Below, piece by piece: positions 22,171-33,189 of a stretch of DNA of 64,000 nt. Below the pieces are notes generated by a model, which saw only the letters and a list, made by a program, of their open reading frames with translations, did not search any database and was not told where the DNA came from. Location of the stretch: NCBI GenBank assembly GCA_009809945.1, contig WTPW01001593.1, forward strand, positions 6,004 through 70,003, in the 5' to 3' direction. The position numbers and the translations under genes were made by a program. This DNA is from Gigaspora margarita. Lineage: Eukaryota; Glomeromycota; Glomeromycetes; Diversisporales; Gigasporaceae. Numbering within the stretch: position 1 is the stretch's first letter; each line of letters starts with the position of its first letter.

Positions 22171-23576
22171 GATTGTTATTTTGGCTTCAGAAACTAATAG
22201 TATCCATTTCCTAGTTATGTTTGTTCTTAATTTTAGTTACAATTTTGATATAAATAATATATTAAAATAAAAAAAATTTAAAACTAAAGCATTATATTAT
22301 CTTTATTTAAAATATTGTTATTAGATTACAACTAGAACATAATGAATTGAAAAAGATAATGTATTTATTTTCATTCTGGTGACAATTAATTTACTAACAA
22401 TCACTTTACTTACAAATTTACCAATAGCTTATTTTGTTGATAGTTTATTTACCAACTTATTTTACAAACAAGATAATTCTGGTAATTGTTATTAGGGTCA
22501 GATTAAAACTAGAATTAAGGTTTTAGTGTAATTTATAAAAAATCTTGTTAGTAAAATAAATTTATTTGTGAATTAATTGTTAGTAAAATGATATGTTTAT
22601 GATCAATAAATTTTTTTTATTTAATCCTATATAATTTCAAGATTAAAATAAAAGATTTTTAGCAAATTTGATTAAATAGTTGTTAAGATATTTTAATTTA
22701 TAAATTAAAAAAATTTTACTAAAAATAATTTGTTTATTTTCTACTGACTTATCTCTATATAAAAAAAAAAAAGAACAAAAAGACAAAAGTAAATAATACA
22801 AAAAAAAAAAAAAAAAAAAAAAAAGAACAAAAAAAACTATATCTAAAAAAACATTTTAGAAAAAAATTTTATTTTTTGAACTTTTTTCAAATATCTTATT
22901 TGTCATTCTTTGTTTTTACTTAAAACTTGATTCTATTTGAAATAAGTAATATTGCTGATTTTTTAAAAAAGATAAATTGAAATACTTAACTATTAAAATT
23001 TTAAAAAGTTCAAAAAGATACTAAAAAAAAAGTACCAAACCAAAAAGAGCTTGTAAGAGTTATACTATATAGAATAATATATCTAATCAAGTTTTTATTT
23101 CTACTTTCATATTCTTAAAACTTGACAAAACTTTAGAGTTTCTCTACTATATCTTTGCTTGATAGTACTATCCGGCCAATATCTTACTTAAAAGTTTGCT
23201 AGTCTTTTTTATCTCTATTTTAAATACAAAACATCTAGTAAATGAACTTTGTACCTAATAGCAGCTTGGTAAAATTTTGTTGTGTTTAGATATATTAACT
23301 ATAGAGTTGTTTATAGTTAGTTTTTATAAAAAATTTGATATAAGGGATCATTATAAGGAGTTGTTTTTGACATATATTAGAATTTATTACTAAAAATAAT
23401 AAATTTAAAAATATTTAATAATGAATAACTTCTAATAAAAATAATAACTAATATATTTATTTTAATAAACAATTCCAATAAAATTACTAAAATTTAATTT
23501 CAAAATTTTTAAAAATTTGTATTATTTTAAATATAAAAAATTAGTTTAACTAATTCTAAATAAAGTTGTTTTAGAT
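22171..23576. other. AT-rich region with a MITE fragment and poly(A) tract
   Basis: No gene. 22625-22751 is the right part of the TA-flanked MITE (AAATAGTTGTTAAGATATTT ... TTTCTACTGACTTATC). 22752-22850 has long A-tracts, possibly a retroposon tail. The remainder holds nothing recognisable. Confidence 0.5.
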
Positions 23577-24190
23577 TAGTGTTCTAATTTGAATAAGTAT
23601 CACCTAGGTCACCTGCAAGTGGGTAGATGACCTAAGTTGAATTATGGCTCATTTGAGTCATCAACCTGCAGGTCACCTGTAGATCAACTCACAGGTCACA
23701 AATATAGGCGACTCGTATAGGTTAGTTATAAACTATATATATATATATTATTTTACTTATTTTACTATAGCTATATGTGTGCTATTACAGGAAAATAAGA
23801 CTTTGGGCTAACAAAATATAGTTAAAAGCCAGAAGTTTTATCAACTCTTTTTTTTTAAAAATACTAAACATTGATTAAACCCTTGATTCTGTCGATTATC
23901 TTATTTATCAAACAATCAGATTTTCATGATTTTGTATTATTTCTCATAATCATGTGATATCATAAAAAAGTTCATAATTGAAATCAAAGAATTCCAACTA
24001 CTCCTGAAATAAACAAGGACAAAAGTCATTAATTGAATAGGAATAAGAGCATAAAATAATATACAAAAAAATTACTTATCTTAATATCCAAAATTACTTA
24101 GCAAAACACTATGAAACTCAAGACCTGGACCAAATCTTTCATGCCTCTTTTTGCCTACCAATTCGAGGAACTATGAGTCTTGATTGATAC

Positions 24191-24505
24191 TGTATATTCC
24201 TGAAAATAAGCAACCTTTTTTGGGGCAAAAATTACACAAAAAAGCGGGGGTTACTTATTTTCGAATTGTTGAATTTTTTGAAAAATTGAAAAACGTACTA
24301 ATAAAAAGTTATTCAAATGACATGAAATTTTTACTATAAGTATATTTTTATGTCCTGAATAAGTTTACTTAATGGCACTTTTGAGGTTTACTTAGTAAAA
24401 TTTAGACTTTTATATATAGCAACTGCTAACACGTTTTTTGAAATTTTTGAAAAAAATCAGGGGGGTTGCTTATTTTCAGAGTAGCTTATTTTCGGGAATA
24501 TACAG
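24191..24505. mobile_element. TA-flanked MITE (CTGTATATTCC ends), 315 bp
   Basis: Inverted ends CTGTATATTCCTGAAAATAA and its complement with TA on both sides (24189-24190 and 24506-24507). The interior carries the motif AATAAGTTTACTTAATGGCA, reminiscent of the arrays at 20100-22170 and 57240-58500. Non-coding. Confidence 0.8.
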
Positions 24506-24804
24506 TAGTTATATATAGTTTAGATAGAGATGGGCAAAATGTAGCATTTTAAAAAATTTTATGCAAATGCAGCATTCATACAGTATGCAGGTATTAATGC
24601 AACATGCATTTATATAAAAATATTTTATCAAACTTTTTTAATTTTCATTTTAGAATTTTTATAGTGACAGATAATCCTAAAAATTTATTTTTAATACAAA
24701 ATAACAATAAAGAAAGAAAAAAATCACCTTGTAAAGTATTAATTTAAAGCAGAAAAAAAGGCTATTGAATTAATAATAAACAATTTATATACTGTATGTG
24801 TTTG

Positions 24805-26280
24805 AAAATAAGCTATACAAAAAATCAGGGTAGCTTATTTGAGAATAAAAAAAGGGTTTTTAGTAGTTCCAAGTAGTCACTACATAGTAAAGTCTAAATT
24901 TTACTATGTAAATCGATTATAAATGCTTAAGTAAATATGTTTAGAAGATAAAAATACATATTTTCTAAAATTTTTATACAAATTAGAGGACTTTTTATTA
25001 TTTAACTTTTAATTTTTACGTTTATCGAATATATTTTTTTAATATATTCATCAAATTTAAAAATCAAAAATCAAATAATAAAATGTTTTCAATCTTGCTA
25101 AAAATTATACTGGACATAAGGGTGTGGCAACTTAGGGAAATTGGTAAGTTGTCACTCCAAGCAGCAGGTCTAGGGTTCAAATCCCACTGGCAACGCTTTG
25201 AAAATTAACCTGTAGTACAGTAACTGTTGTCTCATCGATTGGTCAGATATATTATCTGTAATCCTTGGTCACCATCTAGAATGGGAGCTTTCGGGCGTAG
25301 TTGTGTATCATTATACAGACAAATCCAAGGGACCAGAGAAATGGAAATCCATTTGGCAAGTCCTGAGTAAGGAGGTAGCAAAGATCTTTGACAGTGCTAC
25401 CAAAACCAGAAAATCAGAAACCAGAGCTAGAATACTAGACGAATAAAGACCCTTAGGGATGGGGGTTTACCAACCTGGCCACCGGAGTCACACCGGAGAA
25501 AAAGAACCTATGCTATAGAAGTAGATACCAAGGAAAGAAAGAACTATAGTGGTACCTAATACCAGGTTATTGACCCTTCTGGGCTAACTGGTTTGGAAGT
25601 TTGGGAAGCTGGTGTAAGGACCGGTAGGATGATAGAAGTGGGTGCTGGGGTTGGAGCGAACCTTACAAGAGCATGAAGTAGATAATGGTAGCAGTTTAAT
25701 GGTTAGCCCTGACTGCAAGTATATAGGTAAAGCTATAGTGTAAGTTACCGAAGTGTAGGTAATACCTGTGTGGGACAGGGACTGCTCTACCAAGTTTCCT
25801 GTGAGAATAAACTAGTCCTAAGGGCCATGGCAGTAAATAATCTGGGGTCTGAACTGACTGTATATGTACCGCGAATACCAGTAAAACAGTTGAGATTGGT
25901 CAAAGGAGCTGAAGATCAGAGGGTTTAAATAGGCAATTCCTGTAGTTGGGTTGCAGGTATGGTATCTAGTGTGGAACCTTCGGGCAGACCACTTAAATTA
26001 GACACCAAAAGTGTACATGTGACTAGTTGTACTCTTATCCAAGTGTAATTTTCTGATGTGTAAACTGAATAAAATCCTATGCCCCAAGTAGGCACTTTGA
26101 AAAAAAAATTATACTAGACATGTATTTTAATCTTTTTAATAAGTTTACTTAAATGATGATAATCAATTTATATAGTAGAATTTGGACTTTACTATATGGT
26201 GACTATTGTTGATCGTGGGGTAGCTTATTTTTGCTTTTTAAGTTTTTTGACCAAAAGAGAGTAGCTTATAAAATTTTTTA
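24805..26280. mobile_element. Fold-back element split by retroposon A
   Basis: AAAATAAGCTA...GGTAGCTTATTT, ACTACATAGTAAAGTC and AAATCGATTATAAATGCTTA on the left are mirrored after 26122 by TTTACTTAAATGATGATAAT, GGACTTTACTATATGG and GGTAGCTTATTTTTGC. The relative inside 19256-20037 is uninterrupted, which shows that 25119-26121 was inserted here. Confidence 0.65.
25119..26106 (+). mobile_element. tRNA-headed retroposon family A, full-length copy (~990 bp)
   Basis: It begins with a tRNA-like segment: an A-box-like AACTTAGGGAAATTGGTAAG, then GGGTTCAAATCCC (B-box/T-arm) at about 25173. The body is ~850 bp without a convincing reading frame, and it ends in poly(A) (26098-26106). A 15-bp duplication, AATTATACTGGACAT / AATTATACTAGACAT (25104-25118, 26107-26121, one mismatch), flanks it. 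These are the marks of a LINE-mobilised pol III retroposon, but almost 1 kb is unusually long for a SINE. The 69-aa frame at 25584-25793 is not supported. Truncated relatives are at 700-1400 and 6900-7575. Confidence 0.85.
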
Positions 26281-26729
26281 TGGGCAAAATGTAGTATTTT
26301 AAAAAATTTTATGCAGTATGCAGCATTCATTCATATACATACAGCCATGCAATCATACAAAAGTGCCCATTTTTAGTTTAGAGTAGTTAGAAATGTTATT
26401 AGATAGTTTTAGCCAATAACTCCTAATAAACATTTTCACAATGTTCTATAATCAAATCTGATAATATGAGTTGATCAACAAATTCAACAAATTAAAAATC
26501 ATTGCTGGGTTTTTTTTTTGTAATTTTACTTTTTTTTTTTTTTAAGAGTAGACTTAGTTTGAATGATCTACTTGCAGATAAATTTTTATATTACCTAAAT
26601 GACTTGGGTTATCCACTTACAGATGACCCATAGCAGATTTTTTCTACTTTTCAGTATTTACTCAGGTGACCCAGGTGATCCACTTGTAGGTGCCCTAGGT
26701 TGGGATTTTCATGATAGGTTAGAACACTA

Positions 26730-28030
26730 TTTTAAGTGGTAAATTATTTTGCTGCTTCTAATGATTATCCAATCAGGTTATAGAATTAAAAAAAAATCTA
26801 TTTTTAAAACTTACATAATCCATAATGCAATAATTATTTTAAAAAAAGTAATTTTTTACTAATTCTATTTGTGCATCTAATAAAAGTTGTAAAAATGGTC
26901 AATATAGTTTTAATACTGTTTTAATAATAGTAAAAATACTAAATCAAAGCAGTATATTATAAAATAAGATTAAAAAAATGTTTTTGTACAATTACAAAGT
27001 TTTTTTAGTTTATAATATAGTCTAATACAAAAAGATTTGTATATCAAATAAAAATTAATAAAAAATTTTTTTACAATATATATATATCACACCTGTAGTG
27101 TTTAATACCAGTAAATACAAATTTTAATAAACAAAAATTTTTTTAAAGAATTAGAGTTTATGTTAAGATTTGGGTTAAAAGTTAGTTTGTACTAAAATTT
27201 TGCAAGAAATTTTTTTTTTTAGAATATGAAAATAAATTTCTTAACCAAAATTTTTGATATAGATGATTTTTGAAAAAATTTCTATTTTTTTCAAAAAATT
27301 TGAATTATATCTAATCTTCACATTACACAAATTCATGATTTTTGATTGATCAAAACACATGTAGTGTTGAATGCTATTGGTGTGATTTATCAACAACCAT
27401 TTTTTATATATAAACTTAATAATTTTTTTAAAAAAAATATAATTTTTAGATTATGGAAAAGTTTTATTTAATTTTTGAAAATTACTAATTTACACCACAG
27501 GTAATTATTACCTGTAATCAATTTGCCAATTAGAATTCAGGATCAGGTGTAATACTGGTATGTAGATCAATTTTGTATAACAAAAACAAAATTTTTAAAA
27601 AAAATTAGTAAAATTGCTTCTAATTTAAAATTTTGTCTATAAAACTACTTTTTTTTATTCAAGAAAAATTCCTTGCTAAATTTTACTATTCTTATCCTAA
27701 CATTAAAGAGATTTAATTTTTATTTAATAAAAATTGTTTATTTTGATTTGTATTGTAGATCACAGATGATAATTATCTATGGTATTATTGTTATTTTCTT
27801 AATTCTTTTATATTGAAAATAAAAAAATTTATTAAAATTTATATAATTTATATTGTAAACTATATAAAATTCTATTTAAATCTATAGAATTTTTAAAATT
27901 AAATTTTTTAAAAACTACTGTATAGAATTTTTAAACCTTTTTTTATTTAAAAGACAATTTAATAGAATATATGGTTTTGATTTTATTTTATAATTTTGGA
28001 AACTAGCTCAGCATATAGATTTTAAATTAA
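26730..28030. other. AT-rich region with diverged MITE remnants
   Basis: No gene. 27085-27420 has inverted CACACCTGTAGTGTT and AACACTACATG-like ends and an interior (GTAAAATTTTGCAAG, TTTTTCAAAAAA) similar to the 28.0-29.4 kb pair, so it is probably an older relative. 27480-27560 holds CAGGTAATTATTACCTG. Confidence 0.4.
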
Positions 28031-28386
28031 GAAAAAATGTGTTTGTTATCGGCGGTGACTGTCACCAGAACATGATCAACCAATTAGATCGTGTAATATT
28101 ATGATCAAAACAAAACAAAGTATCAAAACTTACTATTGTTAGGGTTGGGGTTAGAGCCATAGTTAGGGTTGGGGTAAAGCTTAATATATAGTAAAATTTT
28201 GCAAGAATTTTTTTTCGTATAAAAAAAAGTAGGTTCATAGACAAAATTTTAAGTTAGAAGTGATTTTTCAAAAAAATCAAAGTTTTTGCATTTTTCATGT
28301 TACATATGATCCTTTGATCTAATTGGTCGATCACACTCCGGTGATTTCACCTCCAGTGACAAATAGATTCACTCATAAATTTTTTT
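28031..28386. mobile_element. MITE pair, copy 1 (ATGATCAACCAATTAGATC ends)
   Basis: Terminal blocks GTCACCAGAACATGATCAAC and GATCTAATTGGTCGATCACA are inverted and bracket ~290 bp, with the interior GGGTTGGGGTTAGAGC and AGTAGGTTCATAGACAAAAT. A second, nearly identical copy follows in the same orientation from 28493. The two copies differ by a few percent by eye. Confidence 0.75.
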
Positions 28387-28492
28387 ATATTTCAATAAAA
28401 AATCTGTTAAATTAATTATTTATATTATTTTTATTATTATATTTTATAGTTATACTTTTAAAGTAAATACTATAAAACTTTTTTAATTTAAA

Positions 28493-29415
28493 AAAAAGAA
28501 AAAATGTGTTTGTCACCAGAACATGATCAACCAATTAGATCATGTAACGTTATGATCACAAAACAAAGCGTCGAAACTTACTATCATTAGGGTTGGGGTT
28601 AGAGCTATAGTTAGGGTTGGGGTAAAGCTTAGTATATAGTAAAATTTTGCAAGGAATTTTTTTTTCGTATAAAAAAAAGTAGGTTCATAGACAAAATTTT
28701 AAGTTAGAAGCGATTTTTCAAAAAAATCAAAGTTTTTGCGTTTTTCATGTTACACATGATCCTTTGATCTAATTGGTCGATCACACTCTGATGACTGTCA
28801 CCGCTGGTCAGGGACCCGCAAAAATTATTTGGATTATGCAAAAAATTTGTTTGGATAATCGCAAAAATTTGTATAAATTTGGATAATATTTTTTATTAAT
28901 ATTAAAATTATAATATTAGAAAAATTGATATAATACATAAAATTTTATTTATTACCTCTATTAAAATATAACATATTTAGTATTTTAAGAGATTCAAGGC
29001 TCACATTATGTCTATTATCTTGTATAATATTATTATAAACTAGAAGGTATGGCTAAAAAAAAAAAGTATCAGATTATATAACGATAGGCATGGTAAACAA
29101 AATTTTATATCAGCTTAACATTAAAAGATCATTGGGTTTGAAAGATCTAATAACTATTATCAGAAACTGGCATAGTAAATTCAGGCTATCAGTTTTGAAA
29201 GAATCAGTTGACAGTTCAAGTTTATTAGTAATTTGATTATCTATTCTAACCAATCAAAATTGAAAATTTTATGAAAATACTAGAAGATTTGTATTTCTTT
29301 GGATAATGCTAAGAAATTTGTATTTATTTGGGAATTTGCTAGAAATTTGTATTTATTTGTATTTATTTGTTTCCAAATTTTTACGGGTCCCTGCCGCCGG
29401 TGACAAATAGATTCA
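28493..29415. mobile_element. MITE pair, copy 2, interrupted by a hAT-type element
   Basis: Repeats copy 1 almost base for base up to 28808 and again from 29394 (GGTGACAAATAGATTCACTC), the gap being a 585-bp insertion. The distance between copy starts is ~462 bp, so this is a tandem duplication including spacer, or two insertions at similar sites. Confidence 0.75.
28809..29393. mobile_element. hAT-type MITE, 585 bp
   Basis: Ends CAGGGACCCGCAAAAATT and ...AAATTTTTACGGGTCCCTG. Flanks CCGCTGGT (28801-28808) and CCGCCGGT (29394-29401) form an 8-bp duplication with one mismatch. The interruption of the neighbouring MITE confirms the insertion. The interior is AT-rich with repeated ATTTGTATTTATTTG. 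No transposase. Confidence 0.87.
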
Positions 29416-30600
29416 CTCAAAATTTATATATATAATATTAATAATTTATTGATTTTTAATTGTAGTAAAAAATTCATTTAAATTTGGTGTACAAATCTTA
29501 TTGCACTGGACCATATACAACTTCTAGTTCAATTTTAAATTGTTTACTATAATTTTTAAAATTAAAATTTTAAAAGGTTTATATTAAATTAAAATAATTT
29601 ATATTAGTAACAAAAATTTTGATAAAACAATTATTGAAAAATTAAAATTTAAAGTTTAGTTTTTAAAATTCTAATATAAGTTAGTAGTTAAAAAAATTTT
29701 AAGCCCAAACTTTAAAGCTCAATTTTTTATTAATTATTTTATTAAATTAATTCAAATTTTTTTATAATAAATATAAAGGTATTTAAATTTTAATTTTGTA
29801 TTATAAAAATTTATCTAAAAATCTCAGAGTTTTATAATAACCAATTAACAAAAAAGTAGAATACTTTTAATACTTTTGATTCTTACCATAAGATATTTGT
29901 TAAAATTTGAAAAGTTGCTATAGAGGCTTAAAAGTTTTAAAATTAAATAATTGATCAAGTCAAATAATTCAAATATTTGAACTAAATTCATTGATTTTGA
30001 TGAGCAAGAAATGAAGGATGTAATTTAATCGTAACTCTTCAATTTGTTTCTCAAATAAAGTTTCGTTAAAAAAGAAAAGAATTTGTCAGTGTAAAACTTA
30101 AATTCTATATAAATATCAAAAATAATAATTTGGTTTGCTCTTATCATAAGATTTTACATACCTCTAATGAACTTTTGCAACGTTATGAAATTTAAATTTT
30201 AAAAAATATAGAATTTGTACAACAAAAAAAAAATCAAAAGAACATTAAATTAGTACATCAATTGGTGTGATAAAAAAAATAACATTTTCATCATTTTTAA
30301 AACATGGGACTATTATGTGATCAAACACATAAATTTAGATTTTAACAAAATCATAAGAATCACTCTACATATCTACCTGGTACACATTATCCTGGTAATT
30401 GTTTTTTTTTTTATTTTTTAATTAAAATATTAAAATAACGTAATTAACAAGTGATAAAAGTATTCTGACGAAACGAAATGGCTTGTAACCATAACGTTTT
30501 TTGGTGTAACTGATTACGGATTTAAAAACTCATTACAATATAATCAATATGAAACGCTTTGATCTTCTAGTTTGGTTGAAAACACGATATGATGATGTAT
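29416..30600. other. AT-rich intergenic stretch, no gene seen
   Basis: Long A/T runs with partial complementarity (for example AATTTTAAAATTCT blocks at 29560-29760). No frame, RNA gene or element ends were recognised. It includes the 3' flank of the gene ending at 30613. Confidence 0.5.
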
Positions 30601-30612
30601 AAGGTTTAACAC

Positions 30613-31551
30613 TTATTTATCAAAAGCAACAACAGCTGCATCAACATTTTCTTTCCTAAAATCGCATTCATCAAAGTCCGATAAGAACATCGTCATACTC
30701 TCTTTTCTGAAGTCATCACACGGTGACGTTGCATTTAACAAAGAATTTGCGACCTCTACTGCATCGATCAAGTGCGCAGATGCTAATATACCGGCCATTG
30801 TAACATTCTTAACTACAGTTCCATCTATTAGAACGTTACATCCACTCGTAAATTTGAAAGGTTGATCCAAAAATGAAAAGTTTGAAGAAAGTGTTTGATT
30901 AATAATTGAAAGATTTAGTTGAAATGCTTCTCTAATAGCGCGTTCCTGAACGTTATTTTTGTTTTCTAAAAATTCCTGGTAACTGTAACAACCATTTTTT
31001 CCGGTCCACGTGCCTCTCCACCAGTTTTTATCTGAACCATTTTTGTAATAAACGTCACCAGGTAATGGTTTGTAGTAACCTAAATTTAACAAAATTGGTT
31101 CGGTGAATTGATATTTTCCTATGCAATTTAGGGGATTAACAGTTGAATACAGATTAACAGGATCTGAGTCAGCAGACTGGCCTGTTTCAAGTTGACCTAA
31201 AATGTCAAAAGTGGCGTTTAAGGAAGGATCACCAAATTGGGATTTACAATGTGGGCGGACAAATATAAAAGGATTTCTTCGTAATAGAAGGATAACAGTT
31301 ATTATAGCGGCTATTATTAGAAGAATCAGGAAGCAGAGGATTATGCGGGAAGAGGTACAATTATGTTTGAAGAATTTTTTTATTTTTTTTATGAGAAGTG
31401 GATGTGAAGATGGTGGATTCGGGTTTTGTGGCGAAGAAGTTGGTGCTGATATTTGGGAATGTTGGGATTGCTGAGATGGTTCGATTAAAATATTTGTATC
31501 TGTTCTAGATGTTTTTGTTTCTTGTAATTTAGTTGTTTTCTGTGGAACCAT
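30613..31551 (-). CDS. Membrane-anchored protein with possible lysozyme-like (transglycosylase-like) domain
   Basis: A 312-residue, single-exon frame starting at the ATG at 31551. The frame is open for 52 more codons upstream, but those are hydrophobic low-complexity codons running into the TATA region. Residues 1-65 are polar and Ser/Pro/Gln-rich; 69-90 form one transmembrane helix; the rest carries seven N-glycosylation sequons (N112, 171, 213, 218, 224, 249, 273). This suggests an N-in/C-out type II protein. The outer domain has LETGQ (E122), IGKYQF (144-149), LGYY (157-160), WWRGTWTGKNG (177-187) and an Ala-rich helix near 253-262. That order resembles bacterial and phage lysozyme-fold proteins with an E-S-G-G ... 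G-x-Y-Q-F signature, where the Glu is catalytic. Assignment by motif only; it could be an unrelated secreted domain. No neighbour suggests a pathway. Confidence 0.6.
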   Translation of the reverse strand: MVPQKTTKLQETKTSRTDTNILIEPSQQSQHSQISAPTSSPQNPNPPSSHPLLIKKIKKFFKHNCTSSRIILCFLILLIIAAIITVILLLRRNPFIFVRPHCKSQFGDPSLNATFDILGQLETGQSADSDPVNLYSTVNPLNCIGKYQFTEPILLNLGYYKPLPGDVYYKNGSDKNWWRGTWTGKNGCYSYQEFLENKNNVQERAIREAFQLNLSIINQTLSSNFSFLDQPFKFTSGCNVLIDGTVVKNVTMAGILASAHLIDAVEVANSLLNATSPCDDFRKESMTMFLSDFDECDFRKENVDAAVVAFDK

Positions 31552-31674
31552 TTCCTTCAATAAATCGTAACTAATATTCACTTTTTTCCTACCTTGTGTG
31601 AACAGTGTGAAATATATGAGACAGGATAAACGCTTAATTATAGATAAAAAGAATGAGAAAAAAATTACGCCTCG

Positions 31675-31684
31675 ATTTATATAC
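31675..31684 (-). promoter_or_regulatory. Probable TATA box of the membrane-anchored protein gene
   Basis: On the minus strand this reads GTATATAAAT, about 125-135 bp upstream of the chosen ATG at 31551. It supports that start and a ~100-nt leader, and argues against the longer reading frame beginning at 31707. Confidence 0.45.
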
Positions 31685-31707
31685 TGCATAAAAAAATGGG
31701 TCACCAA

Positions 31708-32924
31708 TGTGGAACTGAATAATAAATTTAATCACGTGATAAATATAACTTTAATTACTAATGTCGAAGATCAACGAACTTTTAATTTTTAAGAACTTAG
31801 TAGAATCAACCATCAAGCGAAATTATATTTTTATGAATTCTGGCTAAAGCTCAGTTATTCGCACATTTTCCCGAATTTTAAGAAAAACAGAAAGTTAATT
31901 TTTATTGGTTTCTTGATGACGCTATTTAAGTTTTAACGTTAGTATTGTACGTAAATAATTGCAAATCGATATGCCAATTTGTTATTGACGATATCACGTG
32001 GTCATAATAAACGTGTAATAGTTTGATCATAGATATGAAACACGGATTTGTTTGACATACGTATCGATACTATAAATATCGATGTATAACTTAGTGGCGT
32101 CAAAATTTAGCTAATAGATTACGTAGTTTCCCAAAAATCCAAGATTTTTTGCGCAAAACCTAATCAAGTTTTTGAGTAATAATACAGTATTTCAACAACA
32201 ACCTTATTAAATGAAAAAGGGTATTAATAATAAATTTAATTAGATGGTTTATTGAGATATTGTCATTTAATAAGATTTTTTAAAATACTATAGATTAACA
32301 ATATTTTAATAACATTTAAAAAAATTTTGGGGTTCAAAATATTTGTTATGTCTGTATATAGTAGTTGGGTCAGGCTAATTTGATTTGCTGTTTAACATAA
32401 CACACTTTTTTCAATTTTAAAAATATGGAAACCAATTATTCTCTATTTTCTAAAATCTATACGTATAAGGCAATACACATAGAATTAGCCAATAAAATTG
32501 TAGTATTAGTTTTTATTTAATATTGTACGTAATGATTTTCGTCAAGTCATCTTATGTTAAACAGAAAATCAAGTTAGTCTGACCTTATTAAAATATATGA
32601 TTATATAAAAAATTTTAGTTAATTAAAGAATAGTTAGTAAAAATATATACAATGAATAAAAATTTGTTTATTATCATATATATTTTACGCAGGTAAATTA
32701 TTGTTATATTAGGATTAAGGTAGAAATTATCCCCTATTTTGACCAAGAAACTCTGAATCAAATTCCATTTCAATCTAAAAAGAAATGAATGAACATAAAA
32801 TATCAATGGCGCCCTCGGCAATATTGTCCAAGGGTAAAAATAAAAGTAGGCCGTCGTGAACCAGCCGTTTAGCCAATGTTTTAATCGGCTGACTAAAATC
32901 ATATGGTTTATAGCCATTTTAGTA
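31708..32924. other. Non-coding stretch, no gene seen
   Basis: Less AT-skewed near 31800-32110 (promoter-proximal DNA of the minus-strand gene), then AT-rich. The 100-aa minus-strand frame at 32615-32917 has no recognisable motif or coding pattern. Confidence 0.45.
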
Positions 32925-32965
32925 TATATATATACAGTATATATATATAGTATATGTATAATAAA
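32925..32965. repeat. TA microsatellite
   Basis: Imperfect (TA)n interrupted by CAG and G, directly before the hairpin array. Confidence 0.8.
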
Positions 32966-32967
32966 TA

Positions 32968-33187
32968 GTTATTGGATGTGTAGCATCCAATAACAGTTTT
33001 ATTTGGCAGGAGAAATGAGAATACCGTGATCCTTCGGATCACGGGATGATCATTTTGGATGACAAATAAAAGAAGTATCTGGCTTTGAATTTAATGTGCT
33101 AACCTGGGCCCCGAAGGGGCTCAGGTTGTCAAGCACATTAAATTCAAAGCCAGATACGCTGTTATTGGATGCGGAACATCCAATAAC
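32968..33187. repeat. Array of four hairpins bounded by identical stem-loops
   Basis: Four separate hairpins occur in 220 bp. The first and last share the arms GTTATTGGATG...CATCCAATAAC (32968-32994 and 33161-33187; loops TGTAG and CGGAA). The second is CCGTGATCC-TTC-GGATCACGG (33024-33044, perfect 9-bp stem). The third (33075-33157) has arms from GTATCTGGCTTTGAATTTAA to its complement with a CCCC-GAAG-GGGC tip and a few mismatches. Probably a MITE whose ends are themselves palindromic, but a structured transcript is possible. Confidence 0.8.
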
Positions 33188-33189
33188 GG

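Larger units (their letters stand above)
23577..26729. mobile_element. Outer inverted-repeat element (TAGTGTTCTAA ends) hosting later insertions
   Basis: The left part from TAGTGTTCTAATTTG through CACCTAGGTCACCTGCAAGT is mirrored at 26570-26729 (ACCTGCAGG-like blocks, then TTAGAACACTA). Flanking octamers TTTTAGAT and TTTTAAGT agree at 6 of 8 positions, compatible with an old hAT-type duplication. A MITE (24191-24505), a fold-back element and a retroposon sit inside. A ~35-bp block starting TGGGCAAAATGTAG occurs as direct repeats at about 24529 and 26281. Confidence 0.55.

Noticed and set aside
25123-25200. Functional tRNA gene with GGGTTCAAATCCC arm
   Set aside because: Same reasoning: head of a ~1-kb retroposon; no complete cloverleaf could be drawn.
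32615-32917. 100-aa minus-strand frame
   Set aside because: No recognisable domain, intergenic AT-rich context, no promoter or splice support.
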